Of a stretch of DNA of 64,000 nt, positions 54,597 to 63,022 are shown piece by piece. Origin of the DNA: Hyphomicrobiales bacterium (GTDB lineage Bacteria > Pseudomonadota > Alphaproteobacteria > Rhizobiales > Rhizobiaceae); contig UBZT01000002.1 in assembly GCA_900470155.1 (NCBI GenBank), positions 62,001 through 126,000 of the forward strand, in the 5' to 3' direction. The position numbers and the translations under genes are program-made. Under the pieces are notes generated by a model. The model had not been told where the DNA came from. It ran no database searches and worked only from the letters and a program-made list of their open reading frames with translations. Position 1 is the stretch's first letter. Each line of letters begins with the position of its first letter.

Positions 54597-54781
54597 ACTT
54601 CTGTCGGAGAGACGAATGCCGGCACCGGTCGCTCGGCTACACTTCTGGTAGCGCATTTGCCGACGGCCTCCGCCGCGCCCTCGGTCAATTTCCCGCGCGT
54701 TCCCGTCGTCTATCTCCCGGCAAACAACCGCGTCAGCCAGTCAACTCGTGTTCACCGTCTAAACGTCACAATAGTTAGAAA

Positions 54782-54799
54782 GGGCGGCCTAAGCCGCCC
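54782..54799 (-). terminator. Probable terminator for the leftward MFS gene
   Basis: GGGCGGC (54782-54788) and GCCGCCC (54793-54799) form a seven-base stem with a four-base loop, 15 bases after the stop of the leftward MFS gene. On the minus strand it is followed by TTTCTAAC, a short T-rich tail, so termination is plausible but not strong. Confidence 0.55.
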
Positions 54800-54814
54800 C
54801 ACCTCCTGCACTTT

Positions 54815-56413
54815 CTATGCTGCGCCTGCACGATTGATTGTCAGGAAGTGACGCACGACAGGCTTCTCAGGACCGAGATGGTAGGTCAGAACCTTGCCCT
54901 GCAAATCCGCATCGGCATTGGAGACCCTCTTGTGCTGGCGCAGGTGTTCAGCCCAGGATTCCACCATAAACCACTCGACGATTTTCTCCGGGTCAGCTGA
55001 ATCCTCGGTGACACCCCACCCATAGGCGCCGTCTCGGCGGCGTTCGTGCGAAAGGTTGTCGATGGCATGCAGGAAGGCTGCACGATGCTGCTTCTCGACC
55101 CTGTACTCGATCAGGATCAGAACTGGACCGCGGTCGTGGGCAATAGGCTCCGCAACAAGCGGCTCGGGCCAGTGGTTGGACGGCACCATGTCGGCATCGC
55201 CTGCGGGAAGCTTGACGCGGTGCATGATGACCCCAGCAAAAAGAAGGCCGACAGCGCCGATCAACAAGGTGGTTTGGATGCCGACCGCTTCACCGACGGC
55301 GCCCCAGCCCAGGCTACCAGCCGTCATCGCCCCGTTGAAGACCGTCAGATAGACAGCAAGGCCCCGACCACGAACCCAGTTGGGAAGGACGGCCTGGGCT
55401 GTACCATTCAGCGTGGTCAGGGCCGTAATCCACGCGCCGCCCAGGAAGAGAAGAGCGATCAGGGCGACGACCTTCGGCGGAGCAACCGACAGGACAGCCA
55501 TAACGACTGCAGTGGTCAGCGCTGCACCGAGAAGCAGGCCGTCCGCACTCAAGCGCTCGCGCAACGTCGGCATGACCAGCGCTCCGCCGATTGCACCAGC
55601 GCCGACCGCGCCAAGCAGGATGCCATAGAAGCTCGCGTCACCACCGAGAAGCTGCCGGGCAACGAGCGGAAGAAGAGCCCACACGGCGCTGGCAAATGCG
55701 AAGAAGATTGCTGCGCGCAGAAGGACGACATGCAGCGGCCTGCTCGAGCGGGTGTAACGAAGGCCGGCACGGAAAGCGCCAAAGAAGTTCTCTTGCAACG
55801 CGTCGTTGGCATTCTTGGCCCGCGGCCACCAGACGAGCGCAGCGATCACGAAGATGTAACTGGCAACGTCGGCTCCGTAGGTGATCCCGGCGCCAAAGGC
55901 CGCGAGCAGCAGACCGCCAGCTGCCGGCCCAATGGAGCGCGCGATGTTGATGCCGAGCGAGTTCAGTGCAACGGCGCTTTTCACGTCTTCGCGCTTTACC
56001 AGTTCCGGCACAATAGCCTGCCAGGTTGGCCCCATCAGCGCGGCACCAATTCCGCCGAGGAAGGTCAGGCCTATCAGGGCGCTGACGGAAAGCATCCCCA
56101 TATGAGCCAGAACCATTAGCGAGATACTCACCGATGCGAGCAGGAGCTGTACCGCGATCAGGAATTTGCGGCGATCCAGAATGTCGGTCAGAACGCCCGC
56201 CGGGATCGCCAGCAGGAAGATCGGCAAGGTTCCGGCCGCTTGCACCATGGCAACGGCCGCAGGCGATGCCGACAGATCCGTCATCAGCCAGGAGCTTGCG
56301 ACATCGCGCATGAAGCTTCCGGTATTGCCAAGGACGGTCGCAATCCAGATTACCGCGAAGACGGGTTGCGCAAGAGGCGCGAATGTCCCTGCAGGAGATT
56401 TTGTACCGCTCAT
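54815..56413 (-). CDS. MFS_3 (EntS-like) transporter with C-terminal ABM-like domain
   Basis: 532 residues. Residues 10-405 are a twelve-span MFS exporter of the EntS/MFS_3 group (FAVIWIATVLGNTGSFMRDVASSWLM, TDILDRRKFLIA as the A-loop, GPTWQAIVPELVKREDVKSAVALNSLGINIARSIGPA). Residues about 425-525 form a soluble antibiotic-biosynthesis-monooxygenase/NIPSNAP-like domain (VLILIEYRVEKQHRAAFLHAID, VEWFMVESWAEHLRQHKRV). Export of a small lipophilic compound is likely. It is coupled to the doxX gene (ATGA overlap) and its terminator lies at 54782. Confidence 0.87.
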   Translation of the reverse strand: MSGTKSPAGTFAPLAQPVFAVIWIATVLGNTGSFMRDVASSWLMTDLSASPAAVAMVQAAGTLPIFLLAIPAGVLTDILDRRKFLIAVQLLLASVSISLMVLAHMGMLSVSALIGLTFLGGIGAALMGPTWQAIVPELVKREDVKSAVALNSLGINIARSIGPAAGGLLLAAFGAGITYGADVASYIFVIAALVWWPRAKNANDALQENFFGAFRAGLRYTRSSRPLHVVLLRAAIFFAFASAVWALLPLVARQLLGGDASFYGILLGAVGAGAIGGALVMPTLRERLSADGLLLGAALTTAVVMAVLSVAPPKVVALIALLFLGGAWITALTTLNGTAQAVLPNWVRGRGLAVYLTVFNGAMTAGSLGWGAVGEAVGIQTTLLIGAVGLLFAGVIMHRVKLPAGDADMVPSNHWPEPLVAEPIAHDRGPVLILIEYRVEKQHRAAFLHAIDNLSHERRRDGAYGWGVTEDSADPEKIVEWFMVESWAEHLRQHKRVSNADADLQGKVLTYHLGPEKPVVRHFLTINRAGAA

Positions 56414-56853
56414 TTGCCTGCTCCCTTGGTGAGGTCGGACGATGCTACCAGGATGAATGCACCTGCAAGACCAATGTGCTCGAAGAAGGCGTTGGTCGCC
56501 ATCATGCGATCCATGCCGGGCGCCATTTCCCAGAAACGAAGGGCGATGACGGTTGCCAGCAAAGTGAAGCCGGCAAGCGCGAGTGCGCCCGCCCAGCGCA
56601 GGAAGCCCAAGACTACCATCGAGGATGCCGTAAGCTCGAACACAATGACAGCAACGGCAAAGAAGGCCGCCGGGTGGAGCCCAAAATGCTCCATCTCTGC
56701 CAGAGCGCCATTGAAATCAAAGATCTTGGTGAGCGGACCCTGGATGTAAGCCGCGCAGAGAGCGATCAGGGACAAAGTACGTGTGATGGGAGAGCCAACG
56801 ACACGTGCCAGTCCGTTGAGGGCTGAATTCAATACAGGGGATTGGTAGGTCAT
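56410..56853 (-). CDS. DoxX-family membrane protein
   Basis: 147 residues, four spans (about 22-42, 55-75, 82-102 and 120-140). DoxX family members are small membrane proteins tied to redox and sulfur stress; precise role unknown. AAAAAGGAGCAGAT precedes ATG 56853. The stop overlaps the MFS start. The promoter holds the palindrome at 56956-56974. Confidence 0.82.
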   Translation of the reverse strand: MTYQSPVLNSALNGLARVVGSPITRTLSLIALCAAYIQGPLTKIFDFNGALAEMEHFGLHPAAFFAVAVIVFELTASSMVVLGFLRWAGALALAGFTLLATVIALRFWEMAPGMDRMMATNAFFEHIGLAGAFILVASSDLTKGAGK

Positions 56854-56955
56854 ATCTGCTCCTTTTTGACCGCCGGCATGATTGAGCGGCCGCGTTGATG
56901 GAGCGATATTGACTGGCGATCGCCCAGCCAACAATTGCAGCAATAGTTTCGATTT

Positions 56956-56974
56956 AATTGCAAATATTGCAATT
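56956..56974. promoter_or_regulatory. Palindrome AATTGCAA-N3-TTGCAATT, candidate LysR site of the doxX-MFS operon
   Basis: Perfect eight-base arms with a three-base spacer, about 103 bases before the doxX start. Same word and spacing as the AATTGCGA-N3-TCGCAATT site at 60254-60272, and the AATTGCAATATT core recurs at 61741-61752. Proposed target of the LysR at 61789. Confidence 0.72.
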
Positions 56975-57023
56975 ATGGGATGGGATCGCTTGGGTGAACA
57001 GGCCACCCAAGCGGAAGAAGGGA

Positions 57024-59006
57024 TCAGACTGCCCAGCAGGAGCAGCCAAGAGCGCCGAAGAAGCCCTTCAGGTCAGCGATTGGAAGCTTCGAGGTCCATG
57101 CTCCTGCGTGGTCATGTCCGTGGACTCCGCAATCGCTTGTGCAGCCACAGGTCGAGATTGCCGTGCGCCGCAGAGAACGCGCGCCGGCACCCTCCGGCTC
57201 GCCCCATGCCGCATAACCACCAAATTTGCGCACAGGCGACCAATCGGGCATCGCCGGAGGTACGTCGTTTTCGTCGAGCGTTTTGAAGTCACCCGCTCCA
57301 AAGACGATCTTGCCACCGACCATGGTCAGTTGCGAGGTCAGAAAAGAGATTTCGTCTTCGGCGCAGGCGAAGAAGTCCTTGTCCGGCACGATGAGGTCGG
57401 CGAACTGGCCTTTCTCGATGCGGCCCTTCTTGCCTTCTTCATTCGAAAACCAGGTTACTTTCTCCGTCCACATGCGCAGCGCGGTCTCGCGGTCGAGGCA
57501 GTTGGCCCGCGGGTAGAGTTGCATGCCGCCGAGGGTTTTGCCGGTCACCATCCAGGACAGTGAGACCCAGGGATTGTAGGAGGCCACACGGGTCGCATCT
57601 GTGCCGGCTGACACGTTGACGCCCTTGTCCAGCATCTTGCGGATCGGCGGGGTGGCCTCGGCAACGCCTTGGCCATAACGCTCGACGAAATATTCGCCCT
57701 GATAGGCCATGCGATGCTGGGTGGCGATACCACCACCAAGAGCCGCGATGCGATCGATCGACCGATCCGAAATCGTTTCGGCATGGTCGAAGAACCAGTT
57801 CAGGCCCTCCAGCGGTATATCCTTGTTGACTTTCTCGAAGACGTCGAGCGCGCGGCTGATCGTCTCGTCATAGGTCGCATGCATACGCCACGGCCAGCGG
57901 TTCTCTGCCAGTACTCGCACGACCTCCTCAAGCTCACCTTCCATCTCTGGAGCCATCTCCGGCCGCGGCTGGCGAAAGTCCTCGAAGTCGGCCGCAGAGA
58001 AGACCAGCATCTCACCGGCACCATTGTGGCGAAAATAGTCGTTGCCTTGCTTGTATTTGACCGAGGACGTCCAGTTGAGAAAATCCTCTTTCTCTTCCTT
58101 GGGCTTTTGCGTGAAGAGGTTATAGGCGAGGCGCACCGTCATCTGATTTTCGTCTGACAGCTTCTGGATGACTTCGTAGTCGTCTGGATAGTTCTGGAAT
58201 CCACCACCCGCATCGATGACACCGGTGACACCCAATCGGTTCAGTTCGCGCATGAAATGCCGGGTCGAGTTGACCTGGTAGTCCAGAGGCAGCTTCGGCC
58301 CCTTGGCAAGCGTCGAATAAAGAATACCTGCGTTCGGCTTGGCAAGCAGCATACCCGTTGGGTTGCCGTTGCCATCACGGGTGATCTCGCCGCCGGGTGG
58401 ATTTGGCGTATCGCGTGAGTAACCCACGGCGCGAAGTGCCGCACCATTCAAGAGCGCGCGGTCATAGAGGTGCAATAGAAAGACCGGGGTGTCGGGGGCG
58501 ATCGTATTGATCTCCTCAATCGTCGGCAGGCGCTTTTCGGCGAACTGGTGTTCGGTGAAACCACCGACGACGCGCACCCATTGCGGGGCCGGCGTGATCG
58601 CGACCTGCCGTTTGAGCATGTCCATCGCATCGGCAAGCGAGCGGACGCCATCCCAGCGCAGTTCCATATTGTAGTTCAGCCCACCGCGCACAACGTGAGT
58701 ATGGTTGTCGATCAGGCCGGGCAGGACGCTTTTGCCCTTCAGATCAACGATTTTCGTCCCGGCTCCGGCGAGAGCCATGATCTCGCTATCGGAACCGACC
58801 TCCAGAAACAGTCCATCCTGGATGGCGACCGCGGTCGCGGTCGGATTACTGCGATCAAGTGTCGTGAAGCGCCCATTGTGGAGAATTAGGTCTGGATACA
58901 TGGCATCTACTCCGGTCTTGTTAGGGTCGGCGGCACTGGCCGTTGAAAAGAGGTTCGAAAACGCCAGGCTCGATGCCCCTCCGAGAAAGGTTCGACGCGT
59001 CGTCAT
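57024..59006 (-). CDS. Tat-exported amidohydrolase (YtcJ-like) with Cys/His-rich tail
   Basis: 660 residues. Tat signal (TTRRTFLGGASSLAFSNLF, cleavage after ASA). The amidohydrolase part carries PGLIDNHTHVVRGG (metal His-x-His), RMHATYDETISRALDVF (metal His), DHAETISDRSIDRI and GTDATRVASYNPW (metal Asp). The C-terminus is unusual: CGCTSDCGVHGHDHA at residues 620-634 and CSC at 655-657, a likely extra metal site. Substrate unknown; YtcJ relatives hydrolyse cyclic amides or related esters. TGATG overlap with the XapX gene. Exported by Tat, so folding and metal loading occur before export. Confidence 0.87.
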   Translation of the reverse strand: MTTRRTFLGGASSLAFSNLFSTASAADPNKTGVDAMYPDLILHNGRFTTLDRSNPTATAVAIQDGLFLEVGSDSEIMALAGAGTKIVDLKGKSVLPGLIDNHTHVVRGGLNYNMELRWDGVRSLADAMDMLKRQVAITPAPQWVRVVGGFTEHQFAEKRLPTIEEINTIAPDTPVFLLHLYDRALLNGAALRAVGYSRDTPNPPGGEITRDGNGNPTGMLLAKPNAGILYSTLAKGPKLPLDYQVNSTRHFMRELNRLGVTGVIDAGGGFQNYPDDYEVIQKLSDENQMTVRLAYNLFTQKPKEEKEDFLNWTSSVKYKQGNDYFRHNGAGEMLVFSAADFEDFRQPRPEMAPEMEGELEEVVRVLAENRWPWRMHATYDETISRALDVFEKVNKDIPLEGLNWFFDHAETISDRSIDRIAALGGGIATQHRMAYQGEYFVERYGQGVAEATPPIRKMLDKGVNVSAGTDATRVASYNPWVSLSWMVTGKTLGGMQLYPRANCLDRETALRMWTEKVTWFSNEEGKKGRIEKGQFADLIVPDKDFFACAEDEISFLTSQLTMVGGKIVFGAGDFKTLDENDVPPAMPDWSPVRKFGGYAAWGEPEGAGARSLRRTAISTCGCTSDCGVHGHDHAGAWTSKLPIADLKGFFGALGCSCWAV

Positions 59007-59293
59007 CAGCCCCGCTCCCCTACATTCGTTTCCGTGCGATCGGCAACCTCAACAGCATTCCCACCCTTCGGCATGTGCCCAAACATGTGTGGCTTCACCT
59101 GGTTGAGCCAGGAAACGGCTGCGGGCTCCTTGCCCCAAAGTGACTTGGCGAGCGGAATGATCTGCTCACCGACGAGAATGCCGAGAAGACCCACAAGGGC
59201 GATCACAGGAGGTGCGGGCGAACGGACGTTGAGCAGACTGTAGATGATGCCGACCAGCAGACCCGCGCCAAGTGAAAGAAGATAGATTTTCAT
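59006..59293 (-). CDS. XapX domain membrane protein
   Basis: 95 residues. Two spans at about 3-20 and 30-52 (LLSLGAGLLVGIIYSLLNV, PAPPVIALVGLLGILVGEQIIP), the pattern of the small XapX domain, then a soluble tail of about 40 residues. Function unknown; XapX genes often sit beside hydrolase genes. It lies between the isochorismatase-fold gene and the amidohydrolase in one operon; AGGACT-like Shine-Dalgarno upstream of ATG 59293. Confidence 0.83.
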   Translation of the reverse strand: MKIYLLSLGAGLLVGIIYSLLNVRSPAPPVIALVGLLGILVGEQIIPLAKSLWGKEPAAVSWLNQVKPHMFGHMPKGGNAVEVADRTETNVGERG

Positions 59294-59359
59294 GGGTAGT
59301 CCTCCAAAATGAGAGAAATGCCGCTCCGAGAGAAACTTCGGAGCGGCCTGCTCAAAGCT

Positions 59360-60049
59360 TTACTTGGCTGGGTTTGGGCCGATGCGCTTGCCATGCTTGA
59401 CGCGTTCCTGACCGCCATGAACGTGCGTAACCGCGTAGTCGATACCCATGCCGTATGCGCCGGAATGCTCCTTCACCAGTGCGGTAACCGCATCGTAGGT
59501 TTCTTTGCGAGCCCAGTCGCGCTGCCATTCAAGCAAAACCTGCTGCCAGGTCACGGGGATGACGCCAGCCTGCACCATGCGGTCCATTGCATATTTGTGG
59601 GCATCGGATGAGGTGCCGCCGGAAGCATCGGCGACCATGTAGATCTCGTAGTCCGGAACGTCATGCAAAGCGGAGAGCGCAAAGGTCGTGTTGCAGACTT
59701 CCGTCCAGAGGCCGGATACGACAATCTTCTTGCGGCCGTTCGCTGCATTCTTTGCAAGCGCATCGCGGACGTTCTGATCGTCCCAGGAATTCATCGAGGT
59801 GCGTTCGAGGATGTCGTTCTCCGGATAGACTGCCAAAAGTTCCGGGAAGGTGTTGCCGGAGAAGCTCTCGGTTTCGACAGTGGTGATCGTCGTCGGAATG
59901 TTGAAGATCTTCGCCGCCTTGGCAAGACCGACGACATTGTTCTTCAAGGTCTGGCGATCAATCGACTGGACGCCGAATGCCATCTGCGGCTGCTGATCGA
60001 TGAAAATGAGCTGGCTGTTGGCGGGGGTCAGGACTTCGAGCTTGGACAT
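59360..60049 (-). CDS. Isochorismatase-fold hydrolase (YcaC-like)
   Basis: 229 residues. Cysteine-hydrolase family: Asp in LIFIDQQPQMAFGV (about residue 18), Lys in NGRKKIVVSGLWTEVC and the catalytic Cys in TEVCNTTFALSAL (about residue 118); the cis-peptide VSGLWTE segment is typical. Mg or metal-free hydrolysis of amides or esters; substrate unknown. First gene of the operon that continues with XapX and the amidohydrolase. ATG at 60049 follows GAGGAACTGAC. Confidence 0.86.
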   Translation of the reverse strand: MSKLEVLTPANSQLIFIDQQPQMAFGVQSIDRQTLKNNVVGLAKAAKIFNIPTTITTVETESFSGNTFPELLAVYPENDILERTSMNSWDDQNVRDALAKNAANGRKKIVVSGLWTEVCNTTFALSALHDVPDYEIYMVADASGGTSSDAHKYAMDRMVQAGVIPVTWQQVLLEWQRDWARKETYDAVTALVKEHSGAYGMGIDYAVTHVHGGQERVKHGKRIGPNPAK

Positions 60050-60736
60050 TGTCAGTTCCTCTTCGGTTGCTTGGACCGCGGATGCGGTTGGTTGGTTGGC
60101 GCAGCGCCTGCCAGTCGTGCACCTTGTCCTGGTGCTCGGCTTGGAAGCTCTGAGTGACTGGACCGCTGCGGGTCTGCCCTTCACTCTTTCGGCTGCTGAA
60201 ATGAAATCTAACGTGTCTTTGTGAAGTATTGAATTGCAATATTAATTGCGAATGAATTGCGATTTTCGCAATTATCACCACCGCGAAGGTCTGTCTTTTC
60301 AACTGACCGTGAGCTGTCTGTCGTTCGCTTCGCTGCACAGACGCTCAGGACTTGAAACAAAGGCAATTGCACTTGGCGAAGATAAGCCTGCAGGCCGAGA
60401 CTGCGAGATGAGCCGCCATTCGCTGACCAGAAGCGGTGCGTCGCATACCCGGCATCGATCCTAGCACATGAGTAGACATCCGCGTGAAATAGCGGTGGTC
60501 GAAAAGCCACAGGAAATCGGGATTTCGGACAACGGAACATCAGATCCGATTAGGCGTTTCCTGCGACCGAAGGACACATTGGCGACGCAGCCATTGGTGC
60601 AGTGTCGTCCCTGCTCGTTTCGTGGAACGCATGGATTTGACAATGTGCCCAAGCAGCCTCGCGAAACGCACTGAAGCGTCGCGATCCAGAGGATGCGACG
60701 CGTCGGTGTTCTCGGTACATGGGAATCCCCGCCGTA
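60050..60736. other. Intergenic region before the isochorismatase-fold operon
   Basis: 687 bases. The left part (60230-60275) carries the palindromic LysR-type site described separately. The rest contains only short frames without domains or Shine-Dalgarno sites, so I see no gene; the right end adjoins the stop of the ring-cleaving dioxygenase gene. Confidence 0.5.
60230..60275. promoter_or_regulatory. Tandem TTGCAA/TTGCGA site, candidate LysR operator of the isochorismatase operon
   Basis: The segment begins GAATTGCAATATT and ends with the perfect palindrome AATTGCGATTTTCGCAATT (60254-60272, 8-3-8). It matches the 46 bases at 61740-61785 at 37 positions without gaps. It lies about 180-225 bases upstream of the isochorismatase-fold start. 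Confidence 0.72.
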
Positions 60737-61669
60737 TCAGGCGGCAAGCGGCTCGAGATTGGCCTGGATCTGGTCCCGGAATTCCTCGTAGCGGCTCGGG
60801 AGCTTCAACACCTCGCCCAGATGTGCGGTATCCTCGTCGCGGTTAAAGCCCGGTTCGTTCGTGGCAATCTCGAACAAAATGCCGCCTGGCGTACGGAAGT
60901 AGATGGCCCAGAAATAATCGCGGTCGATGACGGGCGTGACCTGATAACCGGTATCCATCAGCGCCTTTCGAACGTCTAGCTGCTTTTCGCGGTTCTCGAC
61001 CGCGAAAGCGATATGGTGGACGGAACCGGCCCCCTGACGGGCAAACGGCGTTGTCGGCAATGATGCCACATCGATTGTATCGGCGCCGTTTCCATCGGGC
61101 ATGATGAAGCGGGTCACCTCACCCTCCTTTCCGGCGCGCTGGTAGCCCATGAAGCCAAGGAGCTCTTCGGTCGCCGCCGTATCGTGTAAGTTGAAACGAG
61201 CGCCGGCAAAACCGCGGATCGCCGCATCGCTCGGGATGCCGTCCGCCAGCCACGGCGCGCGTGCGTCTTCAGCGGATTCAACCAATGCCAGGTTGTCGCC
61301 GTCCGGACCCGTAAACCGAAGCCTGCTCGCGCCAAAACTGGTGTCGCTTTCCAAGCCACCGATGCCTTGCGCGGTGAAACGGTCCTGCCAGAACGCCAAG
61401 GCGCCCTTCGGCACGGAAAACTGCGTTTCGCCAACCTCACCGACACCAGGGCGCCCAAGCATCATGTTTTTGAACGGGAAATAGGTCATGACGGTGCCGG
61501 CCGAACCGTTCTCGTCGCCGTAATACAGGTGGTAGATACTCGGGTCGTCAAAATTGACGGTTTGCTTGACGCGGCGCAGGCCCAGCGTGTCGCTAAAAAA
61601 GCGATTATTCTGACGAGCATCCGAAGCCATCGAGGTAACGTGATGTAGTCCTTTGATCTCGGTGATCAT
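60737..61669 (-). CDS. Ring-cleaving dioxygenase of the VOC superfamily (MhqO-like)
   Basis: 310 residues. Two VOC (glyoxalase-fold) modules. The iron ligands expected in this group are visible: His in IKGLHHVTSMA (residue 9-10), His in SVHHIAFAVEN (about 218-219) and Glu in GGILFEIATNEPG (about 270). MhqO/PcpA-type enzymes open hydroquinone-like rings. It diverges from the LysR gene at 61789, an arrangement common for quinone-responsive systems. ATG at 61669; Shine-Dalgarno AAGGTAAGACC. Confidence 0.88.
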   Translation of the reverse strand: MITEIKGLHHVTSMASDARQNNRFFSDTLGLRRVKQTVNFDDPSIYHLYYGDENGSAGTVMTYFPFKNMMLGRPGVGEVGETQFSVPKGALAFWQDRFTAQGIGGLESDTSFGASRLRFTGPDGDNLALVESAEDARAPWLADGIPSDAAIRGFAGARFNLHDTAATEELLGFMGYQRAGKEGEVTRFIMPDGNGADTIDVASLPTTPFARQGAGSVHHIAFAVENREKQLDVRKALMDTGYQVTPVIDRDYFWAIYFRTPGGILFEIATNEPGFNRDEDTAHLGEVLKLPSRYEEFRDQIQANLEPLAA

Positions 61670-61739
61670 GGTCTTACCTTTAATTCTGCCGTCTGCGTTT
61701 AGCTGTTGAGGATTATCTAGGGCAATTGATCCCAGCGGA

Positions 61740-61785
61740 GAATTGCAATATTCATTTCGACTGTATTGTCATTTTCGAAACAATC
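61740..61785. promoter_or_regulatory. Candidate LysR operator between the ring-cleaving dioxygenase and lysR genes
   Basis: Begins GAATTGCAATATT and contains ATTTTCGAAACAAT; 37 of 46 bases match the segment at 60230-60275. It ends four bases before the lysR start codon, so LysR binding here would block its own ribosome site (autorepression) and sit about 71-116 bases upstream of the dioxygenase start. Confidence 0.7.
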
Positions 61786-61788
61786 CCG

Positions 61789-62688
61789 ATGAACGATTAC
61801 AAAGCTCTGCGCACTTTCCTCCTCGCTGCCGAAAAGCGAAATTTCGCCCAGGTCGCCCGCGAACTCGACATGACACCGGCCGCCGTCACCCGGGCTATTG
61901 CGGCACTTGAAGCCGAACTCGGCGTGCAACTATTTGTGCGCACGACCCGGCAGGTCTCGCTGACAACGGACGGTGCTATCTTCGCCGCCCAGATCCAACC
62001 GGCCGTGAAGACGCTGGAAGAAGCACGCCGTGACGTAATGAATGCTCACAAGGCCGACCAAGGACGCCTCAGGATCAGTGCGCCCACGTGGTTCGGGAAG
62101 GCGGTGCTTCCACCGATCCTCTCCGGCTTCAAAGAGCGCTACCCGAAAATGGGATTCGAGATCTCTCTGTCCGACGGTCTGGTCGACATAGTCGATGACG
62201 ACTACGATCTGGCGATCCGAATCTCGTCTCAACCATCGGACAAGTTCACCATCTGGCGGAAAATCCGTGTCGTGCCGCGCATCCTGGTTGCCGCTCCGGG
62301 AAGTCGGTTTGTCGAGATGCCGCATCCCAACGCGCTGACACCAGACGACTGCCTGGCCTACAGTGGCGAAAGCCGACGGGAGAACTGGGTTCTCTCGGAC
62401 GGCGGCTCGAGCATGACGATATCGGCAGGGCGAGCCTTCAGCGCTAACAATGGTGAAGTCCTGGCTGACATGGCAGCGGACGGAGCAGGCGTTGCCATGC
62501 TACCCAACTTTCACGTGTCAGAACATCTGAGGACCGGGCGTCTCGTCCATGTGTTCAAAGGTTGGGCACCAGCCGATCTGTGGTTGACCCTTTACTACCC
62601 ACCCTATCAGGCATTGCCTCCCCGCATTGCCTCCTTCTCAAAGTTCTTCGAGGAGCAGGTGGCCGCGCAAATGGTTATGCTGGACTGA
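61789..62688 (+). CDS. LysR-family regulator, proposed controller of the 54.8-62 kb block
   Basis: 299 residues. N-terminal winged helix (FLLAAEKRNFAQVARELDMTPAAVTRAIAALEAELGVQLFVRTTRQVSLTTDGAIF, residues 9-65, in pieces: HTH at 18-37) and an effector domain (90-295) with GRLRISAPTWFGKAVLPPIL. Divergent from the ring-cleaving dioxygenase gene. ATG at 61789 is used rather than the in-frame ATG at 61726, because the latter would lie inside the operator and add no domain. Proposed to bind the TTGCAA/TTGCGA sites at 56956, 60230 and 61740. Confidence 0.88.
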   Translation: MNDYKALRTFLLAAEKRNFAQVARELDMTPAAVTRAIAALEAELGVQLFVRTTRQVSLTTDGAIFAAQIQPAVKTLEEARRDVMNAHKADQGRLRISAPTWFGKAVLPPILSGFKERYPKMGFEISLSDGLVDIVDDDYDLAIRISSQPSDKFTIWRKIRVVPRILVAAPGSRFVEMPHPNALTPDDCLAYSGESRRENWVLSDGGSSMTISAGRAFSANNGEVLADMAADGAGVAMLPNFHVSEHLRTGRLVHVFKGWAPADLWLTLYYPPYQALPPRIASFSKFFEEQVAAQMVMLD

Positions 62689-63022
62689 TATCCCGCACTC
62701 TTCCCCCCGCGACGTCATTGCTGTGCGGAAATGGCTGCTATCAGTGCCTGTAGCCGTCAGAGGTTTCGATCGCGAGCGCCCTCTACCTGAAGATCGACGA
62801 TCGTATCGTGCAGATACCGGCCGCGGGATCACCCACCCCGCAGTCGTTCACAAAAAACCTCGCGGCCCAACGCTGGCGTTAAGCCGTGGCTCTTTGCCTG
62901 CCCGCTGACTCGAACGCGGACGTCCGGAACAGGCATGCTTGAGCAGCCCGACCGGATCGCCTCGTTCTGAAACACCATTCGTGATGACCGTAGCGGGTAT
63001 CCGCCACGGTCATCCGTTCGTG
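62689..63022. other. Intergenic region between lysR and the alpha/beta hydrolase gene
   Basis: 334 bases between convergent genes. No gene is supported. It ends in the hairpin listed at 62983-63014. Confidence 0.5.
62983..63014. terminator. Probable bidirectional hairpin between convergent lysR and hydrolase genes
   Basis: GATGACCGT (62983-62991) pairs with ACGGTCATC (63006-63014); one mismatch inwards GCGG (62993-62996) pairs with CCGC (63001-63004) around a GTAT loop. It lies eight bases beyond the hydrolase stop. There is no T-tract, so termination would be factor-assisted or it may only protect the 3' end. Confidence 0.5.

Noticed and set aside
60208..60540. Leftward frame of 110 codons in the 60.0-60.7 kb gap
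   Set aside because: It covers the palindromic operator, lacks any domain and has no ribosome site.
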